A stretch of 64,000 nucleotides of DNA from Bin5 sp965232575 (GCA_965232575.1 CBDDPZ010000009.1:248001-312000), one strand, 5' to 3'. Positions 27,208 through 36,793 are shown, counted from the stretch's first letter. Notes: generated from the sequence alone by a model not told the origin. Program-made: numbers and translations.

Positions 27208-27540
27208 ATGATAGCGCTTGACGTCTATTTCAATGCCAAAGACGGCAACGATGCCGCTCTTGAAAAAGTGATTGTGGAAGTTTGGATGGAGGCGATGCGC
27301 CAGCAGCCGGGCTTCATCAGCGCGACGATGATGACGCCGTTTCCCCAGGAGGAGCTTGACGCCATGGGGGCGGTCAAACCGCCATTCTCGCATGAAGTGA
27401 TTTCGTACTGGGAGAGCGAGGCGTTACGTCAGGCGTGGGTCGCGCGCGACATCCACCAGGAGGTCTGGCCCCAGGTGGAAGCGGCGGCCGAGGTCGTCAT
27501 GTATACCGTGTCCAACTGTGATCAGAGTTGGAGCATGTAA
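27208..27540 (+). CDS. Antibiotic biosynthesis monooxygenase (ABM)-like domain protein
   Basis: A 110-residue single-domain protein with a dimeric ferredoxin-like barrel pattern: MIALDVYFNAKDG, then QQPGFISATMM, then SYWESEALRQAW, the usual heart of ABM-type proteins. These serve as heme-degrading, quinol or unknown monooxygenases, and no heme-ligand motif singles out one role. A frame opens at 27157; the ATG at 27208 is chosen because the family starts there and GGGAGA lies 9 nt upstream. It is convergent with the malic enzyme gene. Confidence 0.72.
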   Translation: MIALDVYFNAKDGNDAALEKVIVEVWMEAMRQQPGFISATMMTPFPQEELDAMGAVKPPFSHEVISYWESEALRQAWVARDIHQEVWPQVEAAAEVVMYTVSNCDQSWSM

Positions 27541-27560
27541 GCAACGGGAGTGGGAATCGG

Positions 27561-27579
27561 GGAGAGCGCAACGCTCTCC
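27561..27579. terminator. Possible bidirectional hairpin between convergent genes
   Basis: GGAGAGCG at 27561-27568 pairs perfectly with CGCTCTCC at 27572-27579 around a CAA loop, just at the 3' end of maeB and 20 nt after the ABM gene. No T run follows on either strand, so termination is only suggested by the position. Confidence 0.35.
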
Positions 27580-29850
27580 TCACTGCCCGATACTTTCCCC
27601 TTCTTCTTGAAATTGGGCGTCCACAACCGCCAGGATGGCGACGTTGACGATGTCCACTACCTCTGCGCCGGTCTCCAGCACGTGGATCGGCTTGCCCATC
27701 CCCACCAGAATCGGACCGATGGCCTCAGCGCCGCCCAAGCGGTGCAGCAGTTTGTAGGCCGTATTGGCTGATGCCAGTTCCGGGAAAACGAGCACATTTG
27801 CGTCTTCAATGGCGCTGAACGGATAGTGGCGGCGCATCAGGTCCGGCACGACCGCGACGTCAGCTTGCATTTCGCCATCGATCTGCAGGCCCGGCTGCTG
27901 GGCCTTGACCAGCTCGGTGGCCCGCTGCACCTTATCGACCTGCGGATGGCGCGTGCTGCCGAAATTGGAGAAACTCAGCATCGCCACTCTCGGTTCGACG
28001 TCAAACTGTCTTGCTACTTCGGCGGCGTTGATCGCGATTGCCGCCAGCGTTTCGGCGTCGGGGTCGATATTTACCGTGGCGTCGCTGAAGAAATAGATGC
28101 GATCGCGGACGATCATCAGATAGACGCCGCTGAGAACGCCGCGCTCGGGCGCGGTCCCGACAATCTGCAGGGCGGGCCGCAGCACATCCGGGTAATTATA
28201 GGTCAGCCCGGAGATAAAGGCGCCGGCGTCACCGTTCAGCACCATTGCCGGTCCGAAAAAATTGGCCTGGCGCATCAGCTCATTGGCCCTGGCCAATGTC
28301 ACGCCTTTGCGCTGGCGCTCATGGTAGAAAGCGGCCGCATAGTCGCGATACTTGGGATCCTGGTGTGGATTGACCACGGTAGGCCGGTAGTCCAGACCCA
28401 ACTCCTCGCAGCGAATGTGGATCACTTCAGGGTTGCCCAGCAGGATAGGCGTGCCTATGCCCTCCGACTCGACTGCATAGGCCGCGCGTATAATCTTTGG
28501 GTTTTCGCCCTCGCCGAAGACCACCCGCTTCGGATTCTGTCTGGCCTTGCTCTGCTGCGTGCGCATCACCTGCACGCCTTTGCCGATGCGCAGCGCCAGC
28601 TCATCGAGATACTGGTCCAGATCGATGGTCCGGCGGGCCACGCCCGTCTCCATCGCCGCCTTCGCCACCGCAGGCGCCACCCACATCAGCACGCGGCTGT
28701 CCAGCGGTTTGGGGATAATGTATTCCGGCCCGAACTGCAGCGTGTCGAGACCGTATGCTTTCATAACGCTGTCGGGCACGTCCTCTTTGGCCAGGTCGGC
28801 CAGCGCTCGCGCCGCAGCCAACTTCATCTCCATGTTGATGGCTTTCGCCCGCACATCCAACGCGCCCCGGAAAATGAACGGAAAGCCGAGGACATTGTTG
28901 ACCTGATTGGGAAAGTCGCTGCGCCCCGTCCCCATGATGACCGTGTCGCTGCGCGAGGCTATCGCGTCAGGATAGGGGATTTCCGGGTCGGGATTGGCCA
29001 TGGCGAAGACGATGGGATTTTCCGCCATTGCGCGCACCATGCCCGACGAGACCGCCCCCGCCACAGAGAGGCCGATCAGCACATCTGCGCCGGCCATGGC
29101 TTCGCCCAGGGTACGGGCCTCGGTCTCGCTGGCGTACTCCTCCTTCCACTCGTTCATGTTTTCCATACGGCCTTTATAGATGACGCCGCGGCTGTCGCAC
29201 ATGATGATATTGCTTTTTTCGGCGCCGAGCGCAACGTAGATGTCGGCGCAGGCTATGGCGGACGCGCCGGCCCCGTTTATTACGATGCGGGCCTCGGCGA
29301 GCGGCTTGCCAGCAATCTCAAGAGCGTTCAACAACCCTGCCCCCGAGATAATTGCCGTCCCGTGTTGGTCATCGTGGAAGACAGGAATATCCAAACGCGC
29401 CTGCAAAGTCTGTTCTATCAGGAAACATTCAGGCGCCTTTATGTCTTCAAGGTTGATGCCCCCGAAAGTAGGCGCAATCAGTTCGCAGAAGCGCACCATC
29501 TCCGCGGCGTCCTCGGTGTCCACTTCTATATCAAAAACGTCGACGTCGGCGAAGCGTTTGAAGAGAACCGCCTTGCCCTCCATGACCGGTTTCGAGGCCA
29601 ACGCGCCGCGATTGCCGAGTCCGAGGATGGCCGTGCCGTTGCTGATGACCGCGACAAGGTTGCCCCGCGAGGTGTAGTCGAAGGCGTCTTCAGGCCGCGT
29701 TGCAATCTCCAGGACCGGGTGCGCTACACCGGGAGAGTAAGCGAGGGAGAGGTCCAGCTGCGTCTCCATGGGCTTGGTCGGCGTGATCTTCAGCTTCCCG
29801 GGACGGCCATTTGCATGGTAGTCGAGTGCATCCTGTTTTGTCAGCGTCAT
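27580..29850 (-). CDS. maeB: NADP-dependent malic enzyme with C-terminal phosphotransacetylase-like domain
   Basis: A 756-residue cytoplasmic enzyme converting malate to pyruvate. Residues 1-400 form the malic enzyme part, with LSLAYSPGVAHPVLEIA, the acidic metal site VFHDDQHGTAI and the nucleotide motif INGAGASAIACADIYVALGA. After a short linker, residues about 430-756 match phosphate acetyltransferase (RVVFGEGENPKIIRAA, then ATVNIDPDAETLAAIAI); in MaeB proteins this half is thought to be regulatory. The frame opens at 29931, but GGAG 8 nt before the ATG at 29850 gives the normal MaeB length. Confidence 0.95.
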   Translation of the reverse strand: MTLTKQDALDYHANGRPGKLKITPTKPMETQLDLSLAYSPGVAHPVLEIATRPEDAFDYTSRGNLVAVISNGTAILGLGNRGALASKPVMEGKAVLFKRFADVDVFDIEVDTEDAAEMVRFCELIAPTFGGINLEDIKAPECFLIEQTLQARLDIPVFHDDQHGTAIISGAGLLNALEIAGKPLAEARIVINGAGASAIACADIYVALGAEKSNIIMCDSRGVIYKGRMENMNEWKEEYASETEARTLGEAMAGADVLIGLSVAGAVSSGMVRAMAENPIVFAMANPDPEIPYPDAIASRSDTVIMGTGRSDFPNQVNNVLGFPFIFRGALDVRAKAINMEMKLAAARALADLAKEDVPDSVMKAYGLDTLQFGPEYIIPKPLDSRVLMWVAPAVAKAAMETGVARRTIDLDQYLDELALRIGKGVQVMRTQQSKARQNPKRVVFGEGENPKIIRAAYAVESEGIGTPILLGNPEVIHIRCEELGLDYRPTVVNPHQDPKYRDYAAAFYHERQRKGVTLARANELMRQANFFGPAMVLNGDAGAFISGLTYNYPDVLRPALQIVGTAPERGVLSGVYLMIVRDRIYFFSDATVNIDPDAETLAAIAINAAEVARQFDVEPRVAMLSFSNFGSTRHPQVDKVQRATELVKAQQPGLQIDGEMQADVAVVPDLMRRHYPFSAIEDANVLVFPELASANTAYKLLHRLGGAEAIGPILVGMGKPIHVLETGAEVVDIVNVAILAVVDAQFQEEGESIGQ

Positions 29851-30213
29851 TCGTATTCTCCGCGCTTTGCAGTTCAGTCTGTCTACGTTCATTGTATGCG
29901 ATGTGGTATAGAACGCATACCTTGAGGGCAAGCGGGGCTAAGACAGCACGCGGGGTTATAGAAAGCAGGTCGAGATTCCCGCCGCAAGCATTACTGTCCT
30001 GGTCCCGTTCGTGAGAAAAAGGAACTGCCCGTACACAGCACGAAAATTTGCGCAGACTATGGCGTATGCTATACTCACGCCGGAAGCAGACCGCCCTTGC
30101 CTACACCCCCGGTGGCAGTCCGGAGATCATCTGGGCAGTTTGCAGGCTTGCCGCTCGTTCCTGGCGGTTCGCTTTCTCGATTGAAATCCAATCTACAGAC
30201 TGGAATAAACCGT
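29851..30213. other. Gene-free divergent promoter region between maeB and opp operon
   Basis: These 363 nt separate two divergent transcription units and encode no convincing protein. The plus-strand promoter candidate is listed separately; no clear maeB promoter was found. The frame that extends the first opp permease back to 30097 shows no family similarity. Confidence 0.55.
30048..30075 (+). promoter_or_regulatory. Candidate sigma-70 promoter of the opp-type operon
   Basis: TTGCGC at 30048-30053 and TATACT at 30070-30075 are 16 nt apart, about 140 nt before the first permease start. The -10 box is strong and the -35 box is fair. Confidence 0.42.
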
Positions 30214-31296
30214 ATGGCGACAGTCGCTGACGTATCCGACGTCAGTACCGGGCGCATTACCAGCCCGCTTTCCATCCTCGGCGCTATCTGGGGCTCCTAC
30301 TTTTTCCGCAAGTTCCTGCGTGCGCTGGCCACCATCTTCATAGTCACCACAATTATCTTCTTTTTGGTGCGCCTCCTGCCCGGCAACCCGATAGAAATAT
30401 ATGTCAATCAGTTGGTCGTCACGTACGGAATGCCCGTTCACGAGGCAAAGGATCAGGCTGCCGCTCTCTTCGCCATTGACCTGGAGCAGCCGGTCATACT
30501 CCAGTACTTTTCCTACCTGCAGAATCTGGCGCGGGGCAACTTCGGCCAGTCGGTCCTGTCCCCCGGAACGACGGTTACCGAAGTAATCCTGCGATTCCTG
30601 CCGTGGACCCTGTTCAGCGTTGGCCTGGGGCTTCTGATCAGCTTCACAATCGGCGTCCTATTGGGCGTCATCATGGCCTATCGGCGCGACAGCTACCTTG
30701 ATCACGGCTTGACCGTGCTGAGTTCCGTAATAAGCTCAGTGCCCGATTTTCTTATTGGCCTGCTGATCGTCGTCTGGTTGGGCGTACAGTGGAAGATCCT
30801 GCCGATCGCGGCCATGCGCGGGGCATACTCTTCGGGCATGGTACCGGGACTGAATCTGGAGTTCTTTCTCGATGCCTTCTTCCACGGCGCTTTGCCGATA
30901 TCCACATATGTGTTGACCAGCATTGGATTTTGGATGCTGAGCATGAAGAGCAACACGATCAGCACGCTGGGCGAAGATTATGTGACCATAGCCAAAGCGC
31001 GCGGGCTGAAAGAGTGGCGCATTACAACGGCCTATGTGGGCCGCAATGCGATCCTGCCTCTCTTTACAATCCTGACTATTCGAATCGGCTTTGTGGTAGG
31101 CGGCTCCTTGTTGGTAGAGCAGATCTTCGAGTACGGCGGCATCGGCCGTATGTTGGGCCAGGCAATCAATCAACGAGACTATACCTTGATGCAAGGAATC
31201 TTCTTGATCATCACCTTTTCGGTGATCTTCGCGAACTTCTTCGCCGATGTTCTCTACGGATGGCTTGACCCCCGGATTAAGCTGCAGGATAACTAA
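30214..31296 (+). CDS. Oligopeptide-type ABC transporter permease (DppB/OppB)
   Basis: About 360 residues with six membrane segments. The first, ending in the family stretch FFLVRLLPGNP, is followed by a long external loop. The EAA loop reads DYVTIAKARGLKEWRITTAY and the C-terminal part ends LYGWLDPRIKL, as in DppB/OppB. The frame is open from 30097, but ATG at 30214 removes a non-conserved head. It is the first of a five-component importer in which a small membrane protein is also encoded. Substrates of this class range from di- and oligopeptides to nickel and some oligosaccharides. Confidence 0.92.
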   Translation: MATVADVSDVSTGRITSPLSILGAIWGSYFFRKFLRALATIFIVTTIIFFLVRLLPGNPIEIYVNQLVVTYGMPVHEAKDQAAALFAIDLEQPVILQYFSYLQNLARGNFGQSVLSPGTTVTEVILRFLPWTLFSVGLGLLISFTIGVLLGVIMAYRRDSYLDHGLTVLSSVISSVPDFLIGLLIVVWLGVQWKILPIAAMRGAYSSGMVPGLNLEFFLDAFFHGALPISTYVLTSIGFWMLSMKSNTISTLGEDYVTIAKARGLKEWRITTAYVGRNAILPLFTILTIRIGFVVGGSLLVEQIFEYGGIGRMLGQAINQRDYTLMQGIFLIITFSVIFANFFADVLYGWLDPRIKLQDN

Positions 31297-31373
31297 GGCT
31301 GATCATAGATCGACCGGTAAAGTAATACGCTATGCCGGCTTACCACGGCCAAAAAAGGCGCAGGAGCAGATAG

Positions 31374-32282
31374 ATGGCAGCGCATGTGATGGAAGGCGAA
31401 CAGACCGAAAGCATTCTCGTCAGCGCATGGAAGGGATTTCGTACCTTCGTTCGCCTCCTGGCTTACAATCGCGTCGGGTTTATCGGTTTTCTGGTCGTAA
31501 TTTTCATATTCTTATTGTCCTACGTAGGGCCCGTGTTTATCGAACTGGATACCAAGACCAAGATTGACAAAATATATATCACGCCGACGATTGAACACCC
31601 TCTGGGAACCGATCACCAAGGCCGGGACATCTGGTCCCAGATTGTCAACGGCGGCAAGGACGTAATCTATGTGGCGTTCTTGGCAGCGCTGATATCGACG
31701 GTGATCGCGGTCGTGTTTGGAACGATGAGCGGCTTTATCGGCGGATGGATCGACAGCGCGATCATGTCGGTCACCGATATCATCCTCACGATCCCTCAGT
31801 TCCCGCTGCTGGCGGTGCTGGCTGCCTTTATTTCGCTGAACAGTCTGACCTTTTTGGGCATACTCATGGGGCTGCTGAACTGGCCGACTTTATTGCGGGC
31901 CTTGCGCGCGCAGGCGCTTTCCCTGAAGGAGCGCGACTTTATCGAGGCGGCCAGGGCGCTGGACCTGGGTGTCTGGCATATCGTCTTGCGGGAAATGGTG
32001 CCGAATATGATGCCCTATATCGTCGTCAGTTTCGCGCTGGGTATGACCTTCGCAGTGTACCAGCAGGCCGGGCTCGTTTTCCTGGGCCTTGTGCCCATCA
32101 GCGCCGGAAACTGGAGCGTGATGATTCAACTGGCGTGGGTGCGAGGGGCGATATTTTACAAGGACAGCGTCTGGTACATCATGGCGCCGATTGTCGCTAT
32201 CGCCATTCTACAGTTGGCGATCATTTCCATGACCCGCTCGCTGGAACTGGTGTTCAATCCTCGGCTGCGGGCCAGTGAGTAG
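31374..32282 (+). CDS. Oligopeptide-type ABC transporter permease (DppC/OppC)
   Basis: A 302-residue partner permease. It begins with a cytoplasmic helix and the stretch LLAYNRVGFIGFLVVIFIF, holds HPLGTDHQGRDIWSQIV in the first external loop, as is usual for DppC, and carries the EAA loop DFIEAARALDLGVWHIVLRE. The ATG at 31374 is preceded by AGGAG at a good distance. The gap of 77 nt to the first permease and 21 nt to the ATPase gene supports one operon. Confidence 0.92.
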   Translation: MAAHVMEGEQTESILVSAWKGFRTFVRLLAYNRVGFIGFLVVIFIFLLSYVGPVFIELDTKTKIDKIYITPTIEHPLGTDHQGRDIWSQIVNGGKDVIYVAFLAALISTVIAVVFGTMSGFIGGWIDSAIMSVTDIILTIPQFPLLAVLAAFISLNSLTFLGILMGLLNWPTLLRALRAQALSLKERDFIEAARALDLGVWHIVLREMVPNMMPYIVVSFALGMTFAVYQQAGLVFLGLVPISAGNWSVMIQLAWVRGAIFYKDSVWYIMAPIVAIAILQLAIISMTRSLELVFNPRLRASE

Positions 32283-32303
32283 GGGACCGGTTAAGAGTCA
32301 ACT

Positions 32304-33374
32304 ATGAGCCAAGCCACCGACCTTTCCTGGCATCAAAATGTAGAAGAAAACGGCAGCCAGCCGCCATTGAGCCTGCAAAACGTTCATGTCAGCTATCGCA
32401 CTCGCAAAGGTAGCGTCCAGGCCGTACGGGGAGTCACGCTCGACTTGCAGGCCGGCGAAAGCCTGGCTCTTATCGGCGAGAGCGGCTCGGGCAAGACGAC
32501 TTTGGGGCTGGGAATCGTGCGCCTCCTGGTTGACACCGCTGACGTCAGTCCCGGGAAGATCATCTACCGCCGCGACGGCCGGGAACTGGATGTGCTCTCC
32601 CTTGGCGAGGGTCCGCTGCGGGAATTTCGCTGGCGGGACTGTGCCATGGTCTTCCAGTCGGCGCTCAATGCATTCAATCCAGTGTTAAAGGTGTGGGACC
32701 AGGTATGGGATACGGCCAAGGCCCACCGCTGGAACAATCGCGAAGAGGTCCGCGAGCGTTTCCTCGATCTTCTGCGCTTTGTGCAACTGGACCCGGACCG
32801 GGTGATCGACTCTTACGCACACGAACTGAGCGGAGGAATGCGCCAGCGCACTTTACTAGCCATTTCCCTGCTGCTCGACCCGCAGATACTGATCCTCGAC
32901 GAGCCGACGACGGCCCTGGACATCCTTACCCAGCGCACAATCATCGATCTGCTGCGCAGGTTGAAGGAAGACCTGCACTTTACGATGCTCTTCATTTCGC
33001 ACGACCTCGCCATTGCGGCCGAGTTGGCGGACCGGGTTGCCACCATGTACGCCGGGCAGGTTGTAGAACTCGGCCCGGTTGAGGAGATTTTCTATCGGCC
33101 CCACCATCCCTATTCTTTGGGACTGATCCGGGCGGTGCCGACTGTGACCGGCGGCTTCGAGGAGCTCTCGTCGATCCCCGGCTCCCCGCCCGATCTGATC
33201 AATTTGCCCACCGGTTGCAAGTTCCATCCCCGGTGTCCTTTTGCAAGCGAGCGCTGCAGCAGTGAAGAACCGAAATTGGAACGCGTAGGCGATAACCATT
33301 TGGCTGCGTGCTGGCATGTTGATGCAGTGCAGGAGGATATCGAACGCAACGGGCTGCGCGGCAGGCGCACATGA
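32304..33374 (+). CDS. Oligopeptide-type ABC transporter ATPase (DppD/OppD)
   Basis: A 356-residue ATPase with Walker A GESGSGKTT, Q-loop in AMVFQSALNAFNP, signature ELSGGMRQR, Walker B LILDEPTTALD and the H-loop in FISHDLAIAAE. The C-terminal oligopeptide-type extension carries the cysteine set PTGCKFHPRCPFASERC, with a further Cys near the end, a pattern in this family able to bind an iron-sulfur cluster. It would pair with the next ATPase gene to power the two permeases. Confidence 0.94.
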   Translation: MSQATDLSWHQNVEENGSQPPLSLQNVHVSYRTRKGSVQAVRGVTLDLQAGESLALIGESGSGKTTLGLGIVRLLVDTADVSPGKIIYRRDGRELDVLSLGEGPLREFRWRDCAMVFQSALNAFNPVLKVWDQVWDTAKAHRWNNREEVRERFLDLLRFVQLDPDRVIDSYAHELSGGMRQRTLLAISLLLDPQILILDEPTTALDILTQRTIIDLLRRLKEDLHFTMLFISHDLAIAAELADRVATMYAGQVVELGPVEEIFYRPHHPYSLGLIRAVPTVTGGFEELSSIPGSPPDLINLPTGCKFHPRCPFASERCSSEEPKLERVGDNHLAACWHVDAVQEDIERNGLRGRRT

Positions 33375-33441
33375 CTGGAGCGACGCAATTCGCGACAGCA
33401 TTTCATGGAAGCAAAGGCTCGGCCAGTGGAGGCCGCAACAG

Positions 33442-34470
33442 ATGACGCCGATTATCGAACTGCGGAATGTAACCAAGACCTTTGGCAGCGGCCGCGATCG
33501 GGTCACGGCGGTCGACTCGATTTCGCTTGATATCGAGCCTGGAGAAATCGTTTGCCTGGTTGGTGAGAGCGGATGCGGCAAGAGCACCACCGGCCGGATG
33601 GTGGTCGGTCTGCTCCCGCCTTCGGACGGGCAGATTCTCTATCAGGGCCAGGACATTTCGGCGATGGACAAGCCCGACTATCAACAATATCGCCGCGCCG
33701 TCCAGATCATTCACCAGGACCCCTATGCCTCGCTGAATCCTACGCAGACAGTGCGTCAGATGATCACGACCCCCCTCTTGCGCCATCAGACGCAGAGGGC
33801 GAGCAATAATGGAGGAGGGGGCGGCAGAAGAGGCCGCCGCAGGGACGTGGAGCGGCGGGCAGCCGAGTTGCTGGAGATCGTCGATCTGACGCCGGTGGCG
33901 GACTTTCTCGACAAGTATCCGCACCAATTGAGCGGAGGTCAGCGCCAGCGCGTGTCGGTGGCAAGGGCTTTGACAGTGGAGCCGAAATTTATCGTTGCCG
34001 ACGAAGCTGTCTCGATGGTGGATGTGTCGATTCGCGTGAGCCTGCTGAACATGCTATACAGGCTGAAGGACGAGTTTGACGTAACCTTCCTCTTCATCAC
34101 GCACGACCTGGCGCTGGCGAAATACTTCGCGTGGGAGGGGCGTATCACCGTCATGTACCTGGGGCGGATTGTTGAAGAGGGGCCGACGCCCCGCCTTATC
34201 ACCGACTCGCGGCACCCCTATACGCAGGCGTTGCTGGGCGCCGTTCCCGAAGCCGACCCGGAGCTGGCGAAGAAAAAGGTGCATATTGAACTGCGCAGCG
34301 CTGAGATTCCCAGCTTGTTGAATCTGCCGACCGGCTGTACATTTCACCCGCGCTGCCCATACATTGTACCGGGCGAGTGTGACATCGGCGTCCCTCCGTT
34401 GGAGCGAATTTCAGACGGAGGAAGCGTGGCCTGCCCAGTCCGCATGTCGGAGCCGAGTCAGATTGTGTGA
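33442..34470 (+). CDS. Oligopeptide-type ABC transporter ATPase (DppF/OppF)
   Basis: A 342-residue ATPase with Walker A GESGCGKST, Q-loop QIIHQDPYASLNP, signature QLSGGQRQR, Walker B FIVADEAVSMVD, H-loop FITHDLALAK, and the Cys-rich tail PTGCTFHPRCPYIVPGEC. Between Q-loop and signature it has an unusual Gly/Arg-rich insert, around NNGGGGGRRGRRR at residues 120-132. The frame opens inside dppD at 33316, but ATG at 33442 with GGAGG 9 nt upstream is the real start. Walker B keeps the catalytic Glu although the following residues differ from the common DEPTSALD. Confidence 0.93.
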   Translation: MTPIIELRNVTKTFGSGRDRVTAVDSISLDIEPGEIVCLVGESGCGKSTTGRMVVGLLPPSDGQILYQGQDISAMDKPDYQQYRRAVQIIHQDPYASLNPTQTVRQMITTPLLRHQTQRASNNGGGGGRRGRRRDVERRAAELLEIVDLTPVADFLDKYPHQLSGGQRQRVSVARALTVEPKFIVADEAVSMVDVSIRVSLLNMLYRLKDEFDVTFLFITHDLALAKYFAWEGRITVMYLGRIVEEGPTPRLITDSRHPYTQALLGAVPEADPELAKKKVHIELRSAEIPSLLNLPTGCTFHPRCPYIVPGECDIGVPPLERISDGGSVACPVRMSEPSQIV

Positions 34471-34540
34471 AGCAAGCGGGGGCCAACTGCATTCCCGCTT
34501 CTGATGCAGCTCGGAGCCCGACAGGTCATAAACAATACTG

Positions 34541-34732
34541 ATGGATCCATTTCTGGGTAGAGCGGCATTTCACATTGGGTTCTACATTGCCTTTGTTGCC
34601 GGCGCGCTCCTGATCTTTCTGGAAAAGGGGACCGCCGAATACGTGATCACCCAGTTTACTCTGGGTATCGGGCTTGTATATCTGCTCTTAGTCGTAATTC
34701 TTGTGCAGTGGGGGAAGCGAAGGGAGCGGTGA
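34541..34732 (+). CDS. Small two-helix membrane protein in opp-type operon
   Basis: A 63-residue protein with two hydrophobic segments (about residues 10-27 and 35-56) and a basic tail GKRRER, so the C-terminus is probably cytoplasmic. No family is recognised. It lies between the second ATPase gene and the receptor gene on the same strand, which suggests a role tied to the transporter. The coding assignment rests on its membrane pattern and position; there is no strong ribosome site before the ATG. Confidence 0.55.
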   Translation: MDPFLGRAAFHIGFYIAFVAGALLIFLEKGTAEYVITQFTLGIGLVYLLLVVILVQWGKRRER

Positions 34733-34831
34733 ACCGAAGGGGCTGGCAGGCTGAAAGCCAGCTTGCGAGGGACACCGTCCTTCATCTCCCCGGTTATTCA
34801 CTTTCTCAAATATCCCAAAGGAGGATACAGA

Positions 34832-36655
34832 ATGAACCGAAAGCTTTTGCTAATCCTTGCGCTGATCGCCGCGCTGGTCATCAGCGCCTGCGGCGCGCCT
34901 GCGGCTGACACCGGCGGCGGCGAAGCGGCTCCGGCCGCGGCAGAGGAAGAAGCCGCGCCGTCTGGAACGGGCGTTGCCGAGTTCCATCCGGCCTGGCCCT
35001 ATGCGCCTCCGCCCACCGGACACTTCAACACCTGGGTCACCAATGGCATGACCCTGGGCATCTACCGCGCCCTCATGGAACCGCCTTTGTTCATGTTCCT
35101 GTGGGCCGACGGCAGCTGGATGCCGGTAGCAGGCGAGTCGTGGGAATGGGTTGACGACGTTACCTTGCGTGTCAATCTGATTCAGGGCGCGAACTGGAGT
35201 GACGGCAGCGCCTTCACCTCTCAGGATGTCGTCGATACCTTCTCCATCTCCCGCCTGCTCAGCCAGACAGTCTGGCGCTTCCTCGACGATGTGCAGGCCG
35301 TGGATGATCACACGGTCGACTTCGTTCTCAGCGGGCCTTCCACGACTGTGCCCCGCCGAGTCCTGCGCGAGGTACACATCACCGCCTCCTCAGTCTATGG
35401 CGACTTCGCCCAGCGCACCCGCGACCTGGTCGAGGCTGGCATGACCAATGAGGATGACGAGTGGAAGCAGCTGCTGCAGGAGTTCAACGAACTGCGTCCC
35501 GATGAGATGGTTGTCTTGGGGCCGTACGCGATCGACCCGGGCAGCATCACCGAGTCCCAGATGATTCTCAACAAGGTTGAGACCTCTTATTGGGCTGACA
35601 CCGTTCGATTCGACCGCATGGTCAACTACAATGGTGAGACGCCGGTCGTGACCCCGCTCGTCCTCTCAGGCGACGTCGACTATGCCACGCACGGCTTCCC
35701 GCCGGCCACCGAGCGCGAGTTCATGTCCCTGGGCTACCGCATCATCCGCGCTCCAATCTACGGCGGCCCGGCGCTCTACTTCAATCACACGATCCATCCC
35801 TTCAACGTGAAAGAGGTGCGTCAGGCCCTGGCCTACGCCATCAACTTTGAAGAGAACGCCTATATCTCTCTGGCCGAATCGGGCGTGGCGCAGGAGTGCA
35901 TGTGCGGCTTCTCCGACAACATTACGCCCCTGTGGCTGAGTGACGATGCGCGCGCCAGCTTGAATCCGTATACGCAGGATCTGGAAAAGGCAGAGCAGAT
36001 GTTGCTCGACCTCGGATTCACTCGCGCTGATGACGGTGTCTGGATTGACGACACGGGCGCTCGCATGGAGTGGGAGTTGACCGCGCCGGCCGAGTACTCC
36101 GACTGGTCTGCCGCAGCTGAGAATGTGGCTGAGCAGTTGACTGCGTTCGGATTCAAGACCAGCTTCCGCGGCGTGAACTTCCAGCAGCATCCGATCGACG
36201 TGAATGAAGGCAAGTTCCAGCTGGCGATTCGCGGTTGGGGCGCAGGCAATCCGCACCCGTCCTTCTCCTACGAGAATGACTTCAGCACGCACAACGCGGC
36301 CGCGACGGGCGTAGGCGCATCGGGCGCCGGCAGCATCGAGCTTCCCGGCATGTCCTTCGATCTGAACGTCAGCACGGACAGCGTTGGCGATGTCGACCTG
36401 TGGGCTCTGACCAAAGAAGCCGGGTCCGGCGGTGATGCCGACATGCAAATCGCGGCGCTGGACAAGATCGCCATGGCCTACAACGAGCTGCTGCCGCAGA
36501 TTCCTCTGTGGGAGCGTTACGGCAACAACCCGGTACCCAGCCGCTTTGCCAGTGGATGGCTGCCCGAGGGAGATCCGATCTACGTGAACAGCCCGTATGC
36601 CGACTCCTTCGTCGTTATCCAGATTCTGACCGGACAGCTTGGTCCCGCAGAATAA
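34832..36655 (+). CDS. Substrate-binding lipoprotein, family 5 (DppA/OppA type)
   Basis: A 607-residue extracytoplasmic receptor. A signal peptide with lipobox VISAC puts the lipidated Cys at about residue 20, followed by an Ala/Glu/Gly-rich linker. The mature part follows family 5, with YRALMEPPLFMF, WVDDVTLRVNLIQGANWSDG, FTSQDVVDTF and VRQALAYAINFEE. The ATG at 34832 with AAAGGAGG upstream is chosen over an open frame from 34763. It is the last gene of the importer, directly before a strong terminator. Ligand cannot be told from sequence. Confidence 0.94.
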   Translation: MNRKLLLILALIAALVISACGAPAADTGGGEAAPAAAEEEAAPSGTGVAEFHPAWPYAPPPTGHFNTWVTNGMTLGIYRALMEPPLFMFLWADGSWMPVAGESWEWVDDVTLRVNLIQGANWSDGSAFTSQDVVDTFSISRLLSQTVWRFLDDVQAVDDHTVDFVLSGPSTTVPRRVLREVHITASSVYGDFAQRTRDLVEAGMTNEDDEWKQLLQEFNELRPDEMVVLGPYAIDPGSITESQMILNKVETSYWADTVRFDRMVNYNGETPVVTPLVLSGDVDYATHGFPPATEREFMSLGYRIIRAPIYGGPALYFNHTIHPFNVKEVRQALAYAINFEENAYISLAESGVAQECMCGFSDNITPLWLSDDARASLNPYTQDLEKAEQMLLDLGFTRADDGVWIDDTGARMEWELTAPAEYSDWSAAAENVAEQLTAFGFKTSFRGVNFQQHPIDVNEGKFQLAIRGWGAGNPHPSFSYENDFSTHNAAATGVGASGAGSIELPGMSFDLNVSTDSVGDVDLWALTKEAGSGGDADMQIAALDKIAMAYNELLPQIPLWERYGNNPVPSRFASGWLPEGDPIYVNSPYADSFVVIQILTGQLGPAE

Positions 36656-36688
36656 GAAAACCGACGAAACTGCACGTGACTTGAAATA

Positions 36689-36722
36689 AGGGCCGGCACG
36701 CCTGTGTCGGCCCTCCTCTTTT
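36689..36722 (+). terminator. Rho-independent terminator of the opp-type operon
   Basis: An 11-bp stem, AGGGCCGGCAC at 36689-36699 with GTGTCGGCCCT at 36704-36714, closes a GCCT loop with a single G-T pair and is followed by CCTCTTTT. It starts 34 nt after the receptor gene's stop. Confidence 0.88.
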
Positions 36723-36793
36723 GACGTCGGCGGCCTAAATGGCAGGTCCATCAGAAAGGCAGACACGACACCTGCGCCACCAGCGAGGGAAGA

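Noticed and set aside
27826..29925. A 699-codon open frame on the plus strand opposite maeB
   Set aside because: It is the shadow of a well-supported malic enzyme gene in GC-rich DNA. Its translation is rich in His, Arg and Gly with no domain and no ribosome site.
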